Made by a program: the position numbers and the translations under genes. The notes below the pieces were generated by a model. That model did not search any database and was not told the DNA's origin. It saw nothing but the letters and a program-made list of their open reading frames with translations. DNA of 64,000 bases from positions 43,750,906 through 43,814,905 of the forward strand of contig CM039464.1 of NCBI GenBank assembly GCA_022414725.1. The letters run 5' to 3'. Origin of the DNA: Microglena sp. YARC (taxonomy: Eukaryota; Chlorophyta; Chlorophyceae; Chlamydomonadales; Chlamydomonadaceae). Positions 21,201-33,296 of the stretch are shown here, piece by piece. The stretch's first letter is position 1; the number at the start of each line of letters is the position of its first letter.

Positions 21201-24200
21201 GGTGGTGGGGTGGAGTGTTGATGGTGGTGGCGTGTGTGTGGGTGTGTGGGTGTGTGGGTGTGTGTGGGGGGGGGGGGGGGGCTGTTTGTGTTCGTGTGGT
21301 GGTGGGGGGGGGTGGGGGGGTGTTTGTGTTCGTGTGGTGGAGCTGCTGAGTGCTCCAGCCCCCCAGCCTGGTGTCACCTGACAGGTCCCACCAGCTCCAA
21401 CAGCTTCGCTCCCCCTGTAGCCCAGGGAAAACCTTGTTCAGGTCATTCCTTCTGTGGTGGTGGTGGTGTAGGGTGGATTTTTTTTTTTGTTGTGTGGTGG
21501 TGGTGTGGAGTGTTGGTGGTGGTGGTTGTGGTGGGCTTACGCACGAAGCAGCTCACTTCTGAGCAGCAAGTTGTATGCTGGATTCAAATCCTGCATATGG
21601 TGGTGGTAGGTGGGTGGTGGTGGTGTAGGTAGGGTGGGCAGGGTGTTTTTGCTTGTGTTTGTGGTGGGGCTGGGTGGGGGGGAGGGGGGGGGGGGGGGGG
21701 GGCTGGAGCACCAAGCAGCTCACTTCTGAGCAGCAAGTTGTGTGCTGGATTCAAATCCTGCATATGGGTGGTGGTGATGGCGGTGGTGTGGGTTGTGTGG
21801 TGGTGGTGGGTGGGGTAGGTGTTGAGTTCGTGTGGTGGTGGTGTGGTAGGTGGGTGGGGGGGTGGGTGGGGTAGTATTTGTTGGTGGTGTGGAAGGTGGG
21901 TTGGATGGGGTGGTTCTGTTAGTGTTTGTGTGGTGGAGCTGTTCAGTGCTCCAGCCCCCAGCCTCATGTCACCTGACAGGTCTCACCAGCTGCAACAGCT
22001 TTGCTCCCCCTGTAGCCCAGGGAAAACCTTGTTCAGTTCTTCTGTACGAGTGGCAACACCATTCAGACTGGATCCTCCGTGTCGCTGGTTTGTGTCGGAA
22101 GACCCACCTCTTAGGGTGAAATTATTTTCACAGCTTCCACAACAAAATCACCTCCTGGGGTGAAATTCCTTTCACAACTTGCTCAAACATAAAACACCTC
22201 CTGAGGTGAAATTCCTTTCACAACTTGCACAACTAAAAACATCTCCTGGGGTGAAATTCCTTGCACAACTTGCACAACTAAAAACATCTCCTGGGGTCAA
22301 ATTCCTTTTACAACTTGCACAGCCAAAAAAACCTCCTGGGGTGAAATTCCTTGCACAACTTGCACAACGAAAACACCTCCTGGGGTGAAATTCCTTTTAC
22401 AACTTGCACAACTTGCACAACTTGCACAACAAAAACACCTCCTGGGGTGAAATTCCTTTTACAACTTGCACAACTTGCACAACTTGCACAACCAAAAACA
22501 GCTCCTGGGTGAAATTCCTTTTACAAACTTGCACAACTTGCCACAACTTGCCACACAAAAAGTTGTATTCCTGTTACTACTTAACTTTCATTTTGATCCA
22601 ATATACTTCGGAACAAATCCCATTTTGACGATTGGTTCAATATATAGCTCGTTGAAATCAGAAGGTGCGGGGTTTGAATCCCTAGGGGTGTTCTTTGTTG
22701 TTTGCGGCCGTTGTCAACCGCCATGATAGCTTTGTCCAGGTAAAGTAGCGGCTCGTTCTCTGCCGCAAGACGGGGCTCCCTTAATACCACGCCCCACCAG
22801 GCTTTATCATCACTTTATCTACTAACCCGCAACAGGGCCTGCACATAATTCTGCCAACCCATTTACCCTACCCAGATTAAGTGGGGCAATGCGCTCTATC
22901 CATGGGCAGGCCTGCCCCTCAGTCACCCCTTTCCCTCTCACCTATTGGCAGCGACTACTTCAACTTAACTTACACCACACCAACACCACACATGTACCAC
23001 AACGCCAGCACCATCCAACCAACACCACACCACCGCCACAGCCCCAACACGCCAGCTCCATCCTACCACCACCACCACCACACCACTACCACAACTCCAG
23101 CACCATCCAACTAACACCCCCACCCCACCACCACCACTATCCAACCAACACCACCTCACCACCACTACCACAACCCCAGCACCACCCAACCAACACCACA
23201 CCACCTCCACAACTCCAGCGCCACACCACCACCACCACTATCCAACCATCACCACCCCATCACCACTACCACAACTCCAGCGCCACACCACCACCACCAC
23301 TAACCAACCAACACCACCCCACCACCACATGTGTAATCAGGTTCAAAGAAGGCGATGTGCTCCGTGCCCCATGTGCTCTCTGTGCCCCATGTTCCCCATG
23401 TGCTCTCTGTGCCCCATGTGCTCTCTGTGCCCCATGTGCTCTCTGTGCCCTGTGTCCCATGTGCTCTCTGTGCCCCATGTGCTCTCTGTGCCCCATATGC
23501 TCTCTGTGCCCTGTGCCTCATGTGCTCTTTGTGCCCCATGTGCTCTCTGTGTCCCATATGCTCTCTGTGCCCTGTGCCTCATGTGCTCTTTGTGCCCCAT
23601 GTGCTCTCTGTGCCCCATATGCTCTCTGTGCCCTGTGCCCCATGTGCTCTCTCTGTGCCCTGTGCCCCATGTGCTCTCTGTGCCCCATATGCTCTCTGTG
23701 CCCTGTGCCTCAGGTGCCCCATGTGCTCTCTGTGCCCCATGTGCTCTCTCTGTGCCCTGTGCCCCATGTGCTCTCTGTGCCCCATGTGCTCTCTGTGCCC
23801 CATATGCTCTCTGTGCCCTGTTCCTCATGTGCTCTTTGTGCCCCATGTGCCCCATGTGCTCTCTCTGCCCCATGTGCTCTCTGCACCCCATGTGCTCTCC
23901 ATGCCCCATATGCTCTCTGTGCCCTGTGCCCCATGTGCTCTCTGTGCCCCATGTGCTCTCAGTGCCCCATGTGCTCTTTGTGCCCTACGTGCTCTCTGTG
24001 TCCCATGTGCTCTCTAACCAACACTATCAGGTTCAAGTCAGGTGATGCGCTCTCCCCTGTGGGCGGGCCTGCCCCTCAGTCGCCCTTCGCCCTCTCCCCT
24101 ATTGTCAGCAACTCCTTCAACTCAACCTACACCACAACTCCAGCGCCACACCACCACCACCACTTTCCAACCAACACTATCCCACCACCACATATGTAAT

Positions 24201-27200
24201 CAGGTTCAAGTCAGGTGATGCGCTCTCCCCCGTGGGCGGGCCTGCCCCTCAGTCGCCCTTCTCCCTCTCCCCTATTGGCAGCGACTCATTCAACTCAACC
24301 TACACCAGCCCTTTGAAAGCTCCCCGTAAGATCGCCAGGGCCCCATTTAAGGTTCTGGATGCGCCGTCATTACAAGACGACTTCTACCTCAATTTAGTTG
24401 ATTGGTCGGCTCAGAATGTGCTGGCTGTTGGTTTGGGGAGCTGTGTGTATCTATGGTCAGCGCACACTAGCAAGGTGAACTTGGGGTGGATACTGGGGGG
24501 TCGTGCTGTGTGTGTTGGGGGGGGGGGGTGGGGGGGGGGTCTGGATGCGCTGTCATTGCAAGCCGACTTCTACCTCAATCTAGTTGATTGGTCGGCTCAG
24601 ATCGTGCTGCCTGTTGCCTTGGGGAGCTGTGTGTATCTATGGTCAGCCCACACTAGCAAGGTGATTTGGTTGGACGCTGGGGGGAGAGAGGGATTAAGCG
24701 GAGGGAGAGCAAGATGCAAGGGGTGTATAGTAGTGGGTGGGGGAGGAGGGGGAGGGAACACTGGGGGGGAGACAAACTGGCAGATAGATTCGGTCCGACC
24801 GACAGGCTGGCACAAGTTAGTTGGGTAACACCGTTTACCAGACAAGTACATAGAGGCAGACCGACAGACAGGCTGGCAGGGAGACACAAGTTAGTTGGGT
24901 AACACCGTTTACCAGACAAGTAGATAGAGGCAGACCGACAGACAGGCTGGCAGGAGATGCAAGTAAGTTGGGTAACACCGTTTACCAGACAGGTAGATAG
25001 ATGCAGACAGGCAGACAGACATGCAGGGAGATGCAAGTAAGTTAGGTAACACCGTTTACCAGACTGGCAGATAGAGGCAGACAGGCTGGCAGACACAACT
25101 TAGTTGGGTAACACCGTTTACCAGACAGGTAGAAAGAGGCAGACCGACAGACAGATAGAGGCAGAACGGCACACAGACATGCAGGGAGATGCAAGTAAGT
25201 TAGGTAACACTGTTTACCAGACTGGCAGATAGAGGCAGAACGGCAAGGAGGTGCAAGTTAGTTGGGTAACACTGTTTACCAGACTGGCAGATAGAGGCAG
25301 AACGGCAAGGAGGTGCAAGTTAGTTGGGTAACACTGTTTACCAGACTGGCAGATAGAGGCAGAACGGCAAGGAGAAAAATTGTGAACACGGACGAATTGG
25401 AATAAGCATCACTGCCACTTTCTCTCCTGCCGTGTCAGCCTTCGTCTAGGTCATTGGACAGACGGACAACAGGATGATGCTGAGGGCTCCGCCCCCACAA
25501 AAGGGCCCCCCCCCCCCCAAAAAAAAAATGTAAACACGGCCGAATTGCACTAAGCATCACAGCCACTTTCTCTCCTGCCGTGTCAGCCTTCGTCTAGGTC
25601 ATTGGACAGACGGACAACAGGACGAATTCGAGGGCTCCTACCCCCCAGAAGGAGGGGCTCCGCAAAATAATGTTAACTCAGACAAATTGCAATAAGCACC
25701 ACAGCCACTTTCCCTCCTGTCAGCTTTAGCTGCTCGTTGGTTCTACCTGCCCTATTGTCTCCGCAACCTACCACAACTGTCCTTTCCCGTACCCTAGAGG
25801 GTAACTGGTTTGCCGCCAGGACGCCTCCCTCTTGAGGCGTCTCCCGGTCATTGTAAACATCCAGTTGTCTAATTCTGCATCCAGTTGTCTAATTCTACAT
25901 CCAGTTGTCTAATTCTGCATCCAGTTGTCTAATTCTACATCCAGTTGTCTAATTCTACATCCAGTTGTCTAATTCTGCATCCAGTTGTCTAATTCTACAT
26001 CCAGTTGTCTAATTCTGCATCCAGTTGTCTAATTCTACATCCAGTTGTCCAATTCTGCATCCAGTTGTCTAATTCTACATCCAGTTGTCTAATTCTACAT
26101 CCAGTTGTCTAATTCTGCATCCAGTTGTCTAATTCTACATCCAGTTGTCTAATTCTGCATCCAGTTGTCTAATTCTACATCCAGTTGTCTAATTCTACAT
26201 CCAGTTGTCTAATTCTGCATCCAGTTGTCTAATTCTACATCCAGTTGTCTAATTCTACATCCAGTTGTCTAATTCTACATCCAGTTGTCTAATTCTACAT
26301 CCAGTTGTCTAATTCTACGTTCTGGTATCCTCACGTCCCCTGCACTCTGTCATCTCCTGCCCAGGTTACAAAGCTGTGCGATCTGGCTCCTTCAGATGTT
26401 GTATGCTCCGTTGCTTGGTCTCAAAGAGGAACCTACCTCTCAGTCGGCACTAACAGTGGGAAGGTAAGGAGGCAACTAGACTCAGATCTAATTTTCCCTG
26501 GAGGATCATCTAGTAGCCTTCCTACCCACATACTTGTATCATTCCTCCCCCCTAGCCCGACCGCACCCACCCCTCCTTCCCTCCCAACCTACCTCTCAGT
26601 CGGCACTAACAGTGGGAAGGTAAGGAGGCAACGAGACAACTAGACTCAGATCTAATTTTCTTAAGAAAGATCATATAATAGGCTTCCTACCCACAGACTT
26701 TTATCATTCCCCCCCCCTACCCCCCCCCTGCCCTGCTCCACCAACCCAACCCAACCTAACCCAACCCAACCTAACTGCTCCACCAACCCAACCTAACCCA
26801 ACCTAACCCAACCTAACCCAACCCAACCTAACCCAACCTAACCCAACCTAACCCAACCTAACCCAACCTAACCCAACCTAACCCAACCTAACCCAACCTA
26901 ACCCAACCTAACCCAACCCAACCTAACTGCTCCACCAACCCAACCTAACACAACCCAACCTAACCCAACCCAACCTAACTGCTCCACCAACCCAACCTAA
27001 CCCAACCCAACCTAACACAACCCAACCTAACCCAACCCAACCTAACCCAACCCAACCTAACTGCTCCACCAACCCAACCTAACCCAACCCAACCTAACCC
27101 AACCCAACCTAACCCAACCCAACCTAACTGCTCCACCAACCCAACCTAACCCAACCTAACCCAACCCAACCTAACCCAACCCAACCCAACCTAACTGCTC

Positions 27201-30200
27201 CACCAACCCAACCTAACCCAACCTAACCCAACCCAACCTAACCCAACCCAACCCGACCTAACCTAACTGCTCCACCAACCCAACCTAACCCAACCTAACC
27301 CAACCCAACCCAACCCAACCCAACCTAACTGCTCCACCAACCCAACCTAACCCAACCCAACCTAACTGCTCCACCAACCCAACCTAACCCAACCCAACCC
27401 AACCTAACCCAACCCAACCTAACTGCTCCACCAACCCAACCCAACCTAACCTAACCCAACCTAACCCAACCCAACCTAACCCAACCCAACCTAACCCAAC
27501 CCAACCCAACCTAACCCAACCCAACCTAACCCAACCCAACCTAACCCAACCTAACCCAACCTAACCCAACCCAACCTAACCCAACCCAACCCAACCTAAC
27601 TGCTCCACCAACCCAACCCAACCCAACCCAACCCAACCTAACCTAACCCAACCCAACCTAACCCAACCTAACCCAACCTAACCCAACCTAACCCAACCTA
27701 ACCCAACCTAACCCAACCAAACCTAACCAAACCCAACCTAACCAAACCAAACCTAACCTAACCTAACCCAAACCTACCTCTCTGGCAGAAACAAACAGAG
27801 GGAACGTACGCAGCCAACTATGCACCTAGACACAGATCCAATTTATCCAGAAGTATTATCTAGTACCCTGCTCTACCAACCCAACCTAACCCAACCAACC
27901 TCTCTGCCGGCTCACACAGTTGGAAGGTAATGAGGCCACTATGCGAAAAGACTCAGATCCAACTTTCCCAGGATGATCATCTAGTATCCTTCCTACCTGC
28001 ATACTTGTATCATTCCTCCCCCTACCCCCACCCCTGCCCTGCTCTACCAACCCAACCTAACCCAAACCTACCTCTCTGCTGGCTCACACAGTTGGAAGGT
28101 AAGGAGGCAATTGTGCAACTAGACACAGATCCAATTTCCCTAGGAAGATCATCTAGTAGCCTTCCTACCCACATACTTGTATCATTCCTCCCCCTACCCC
28201 CACCCCTGCCCTGCTCCACCAACCCAACCTAACCCAACCTAATCTAACCTAACCCAACCTAACCCAACCTTCCTATGTCGGCAAAAACAGTGGGATGGTA
28301 AGGAGGCAAATGGTAGAGTATACTTAGATCCAATTCACCCAGGGGGATCATCAAATGGTTAAGTAGACTCAGATCCAATTTACCCAGGGGGATCATCAAA
28401 TGGTTAAGTAGACTCAGATCCAATTTACCCAGGGGGGTCATCAAATGGTTAAGTAGACTCAGATCCAATTTACCCAGGGGGATCATCAAATGGTTAAGTA
28501 GACTCAGATCCAATTTACCCAGGGGGATCATCTAGTAGCCTTCTACCCACAGACTTGTTTCATTCCTCCCCCTACCCCCAACCCACCCCTACCCTGCCAA
28601 CCTAGCCCCTACCCTGCCAACCTGGCCCCTACCCTGCCATGCCCTACCAACCTGGTTTCTACCCTACTGACCTAGTCCCTTCCAAAACAAGCCGAACCAA
28701 TGCAAACTTAGCCTCCAAACGCAGCCCCCAAACCCACCTCACCCTGCCCCAGGTTCAAATTTGAGATGTAGTGATAGTGGAGGTTGTGCGCACTTAGACC
28801 CTACCAACCTAGACCCTACCCAAATCAACCGCACCGTGCCGAACCAAAACCAGCCCTCAACCTTAACCCCAACACCCAAACCACCCTGCCTCAGGTTCAA
28901 GTTTGAGATGTAGTGATGGTGAAGGTTATGCGCACCTAGACCCTACCAACCTAGACCCTACCCAAACCAACTGTACCAAACTGAACCAAAAACAGCCCTC
29001 AGCCTTAACCCCCAACACCTAACCAAACCCAAACCACCCTGCCTTAGGTTCAAATTTGAGATGTAGTGATGATGAAGGTTGTGCGCACTTAGACCCTACC
29101 AACCTAGACCCTACCCAAACCAACCGAACCGTACCAAACGCAGCCATAACCTTAACCCCAACACCCACTCTCACCCCAACCCACCCTGCCCCAGATTCAA
29201 ATATGGGATGTAGTGAAGGTGAAGGTTGTGCACACGATGGAGGGGCACTGGACACGTGCTGGGACCTTGGCATGGGACCCAAACCAACCCTACTGAGCCA
29301 AACACAGCCCGCAACCTTAACCCCCACTCCCACCCCAACGCACCCTGTCCCAGATTCAAATATGGGATGTAGTGAAGGTAAAGGTTGTGCGCACGATGGA
29401 GGGGCACCGGACACGTGCTGGGACCTTGGCATGGGACCCTACCCAAACTAACCGTACCGTATCAAACCAAACGCAGCCCTCAACCTTAACCCCCAACCCA
29501 ACCCAACCCAACCCACCCTGCCCCAGATTCAAATATGGGATGTAGTGAAGGTGAAGGTTGTGCGCACGATGGAGGGGCATCGGACACGTGTCGGGACCTT
29601 GGCATGGGACCCTACCCAAACTAACCGTACCGTATCAAACCAAACGCAGCCCTCAACCTTAACCCCCAACCCAACCCAACCCACCCTGCCCCAGATTCAA
29701 ATATGGGATGTAGTGAAGGTGAAGGTTGTGCGCACGATGGAGGGGCATCGGACACGTGTCGGGACCTTGGCATGGGACCCTACCCAAACTAACCGTACCG
29801 TATCAAACCAAACGCAGCCCTCAACCTTAACCCCCAACCCAACCCACCCTGCCCCAGATTCAAATATGGGATGTAGTGAAGGTGAAGGTTGTGCGCACGA
29901 TGGAGGGGCATCGGACACGTGTCGGGACCTTGGCATGGGACCCTACCCAAACTAACCGTACCGTATCAAACCAAACGCAGCCCTCAACCTTAACCCCCAA
30001 CCCAACCCAACCCACCCTGCCCCAGATTCAAATATGGGATGTAGTGAAGGTGAAGGTTGTGCGCACGATGGAGGGGCATCGGACACGTGTCGGGACCTTG
30101 GCATGGGGTCAGGGTTGCCTGGCTTCAGGCTCTAGAGATCGCAGTATTCTGTTGAGAGATGTACGCGCAGCTGAGCAGTTCACCCAAAAGCTTACTGGTC

Positions 30201-31337
30201 ACCGCTCAGAAGTGTGTGGTCTCAAGGTGAGCTGCAGAGGTTTGAGATGTTATTGGATTGGGTTGATAGGTGTTATTGGAGTGGAGTGGAGTGGATTATT
30301 AGGTGTAATTGGATTGATAGCTGTTATTGAATTGGGATGTAGGGTGTAATTGGATTGGATTGTTAGGTGGAATCGGATTGGATTGTTAGGCGTAATTGGA
30401 TAGATAGCTGTTATTGGATTGGGTTGTTAGGTGGAATTGGATTGGATTAATAGGTCTAATTGGATTGGATTGTTAGGCGTAATTGGATTGATAGGTGTAA
30501 TTGGATTTGGATGTAGGGTGTTATTGGATTGTTAGGTGTAATCGGATTGGATTAATAGGTCTAAATGGATTGGATTGTTAGGCGTAATTGGATTGATAGC
30601 TGTAATTAGATTGATAGGTGTAATTGGATTGTTAGGCGTAATTGGATTGGGTGTGATTGGATTGTTAGGCGTAATTGGATTGATAGGTGTAATTAGATTG
30701 ATAGGTGTAATTGGATTGTTAGGTGGAATCGGATTGGGTGTGATTGGATTGTTAGGCGTAATTGGATTGGGTGTAATTAGATTGATAGGTGTAATTGGAT
30801 TGTTGGGTGTAGTTGGATTGGGTTGATAGGTGTAATTGGATTGTTAGGTGGAATCGGATTGGGTGTAATTGGATTGTTAGGTGGAATCGGATTGGATTGT
30901 TGGGCGGAATTGGATTGACAGCTGTAATTGGATTGGGTTGTTAGGGGTAATTGGATTGAATTTATAAGTCTAATTGGATTGGATTGTCCCTCCACCCGAT
31001 GCAAGCAGCCAATGTTGGTGGGGAGACCCAACCCAAATTTAGAGCAACGCAACCCAAGTGAACACTCCCCCACCCCCAGTGGTCCCCCGACAATCGCATG
31101 CTGGCTCCCGGGAATACGAAAATCCCAACCCCCAACACACAAACACCGCCCCTCACCCACACCACACCACCTCCAGTGGTCTCGTGGATCGCCAGCTGGC
31201 TTCCAGGGGAAACGACCCCCCCCCCCCCCCCCCCCCCCCCCCCAACACACAAACACCGTCCCTCGAATCCCACTCACCCACACCACACCACCTCCAGTGG
31301 TCTCCTGACGATCGCCAGCTGGCTTCCAGGGGAAACG

Positions 31338-31373
<36 letters not shown>

Positions 31374-33259
31374 CACACAAACACCGTCCCTCGAATCCCA
31401 CTCACCCACACCACACCACCTCCAGTGGTCTCCTGACGATCGCCAGCTGGCTTCCAGGGGAAACGACCCCCCCCTGCCCCCCAACACACAAACACAAACA
31501 CCGCCCTCGAATCCCACTCACCCAACCCACCCAACCCAACCCGCAGTGGTCTCCCGACGATCGCCAGTTAGCTTCTGGGGGAAACGACAACCAGCTGCTC
31601 ATCTGGTCCGTGTCATCCACCTCGCCCATTCTTCGATTCACGGATCACGTAGCTGCAGTGAAAGCCATCGCATGGTCTCCCCACCAACATGGGCTGCTAG
31701 CATCAGGTGGAGGGACGGCAGATAGGTGCATTAGGTAAGCTGCTGGGCTGACTGGCGTTAGGTTGGGGTGTGTTCACTTGGGAGCGTTGCTCTAACCTTG
31801 GGTTGGGTCTCCCACCAACATTGGCTGCTGGCATCGAGTGGGGTGGCGTCGATTGTGATTACATGATGTACTCAGGTGTGTGGTGAAGTAGTGTTTATAC
31901 TGCCAGTGTTTACTCCGCTTGCAGACGCTGTGGCAGATCGTACTATTTTCCAATTCTACAGTTTCATCTATCATCCAATACCAAAGAAAACCCATGTGAT
32001 TGCATGATGTACTCATGAGTGTGGTGAAGTAGTGTTTATACTGCCAATCTTTGCTCCGTCTGCAGACGGTGAGCAGCCTGAAGGCTGAAGCCCATATAAT
32101 CAATCCAATGCCGTACTTAGCTAATCCGTCTGGCTTAGCCTAGGTTTCAAATTTGAACTGGTGTCATTCCTGTGGCCAGGTTTTGGAACATGGCCTCAGG
32201 TAACGCCAGCCTGCCCAGTTTTCGAATTCAAATCCAAATCCAAGCATTGCCACTAGTGTCATTCCTGTCTCAAGGTTTGGAAGACGGCCTCAGGTAACGC
32301 CAGCCAGCCCAGTATTCGAATTCAAATCCACATTCAAACATTGTCACTGGTGTCATTCCTGTGCTGAGTTTTTGGAACACGGCCTTAGGCAACACCAGCC
32401 AGCCCAGTATTCAAATTCAAACATTGCCACTGGTGCCATTCTTGTGTCCAGGGTTTGGAACACGGCCTCGGGCAACGCCAGCCAGCCCAGTACTAAAATT
32501 CAAATTCTCATTCAGACATTCAAACATCCAAACATTGCCACTGGTGCCATTCCTGTGTCCAGGGTTTGGAACACAGCCTCGGGCAACACCAGCCAGCCCA
32601 GTATTCGAATTAAAATCCACATTCAAACATTGCCACTGGTGCCATTCCTGTGTCCAGGTTTTGGAGCACGGCCTCAGGCAACGCCAGCCAGCCCAGTACT
32701 CAAATTCAAATCCATATTCAAACATTGCCATTGGTGTCATTCCTGTGCCCAGGTTTTGGAACACAGCCTCAGGCAACGCCTTGAACTCCATTGACACAGG
32801 CAGCCAAGTAAGTGTGTGTGTGGGGGGGGGGGGGGGGGGGGGGGGGTACCCATGAGTTACACATGTTATCGTTGTGCCAGGCCTCGGGCAACGCCTTGAA
32901 CTCCATTGACACATGCAGCCAATCAAGTGGTGGAGTGGAGTGAAGTGTGTGTGCCACCTATCAGTTACACATGTTATCGGTGTGCCAGGCCTCAGGCAAT
33001 GCCTTGAACTCCATTGACACAGGCAGCCAATCAAGTGGTGGAGTGGAGTGTGTGTGCCACCTATGAGTTACACATGTTATCGGTGTGCCAGGCCTCAGGC
33101 AACGCCTTGAACTCCATTGAATCAGGCAGCCAATCAAGTGGTGGAGTGGAGTGTGTGTGCCACCTATCAGTTGCACATGTTATCGTTGTGCCAGGCCTCA
33201 GGCAACGCCTTGAACTCCATTGATACAGGCAGTCAAGGTAGGGTGGAGTGTATGTGCGT

Positions 33260-33296
<37 letters not shown>

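Noticed and set aside
23329..24199. Cys/Pro/Leu/Ser-rich repeat ORFs (plus) and Gly/His/Glu repeat ORFs (minus)
   Set aside because: 18-bp minisatellite inside FZR intron 2; period divisible by three.
25858..26320. CRISPR-like regular array
   Set aside because: Units are contiguous 20-bp copies with no unique spacers, in an intron of a eukaryotic gene.
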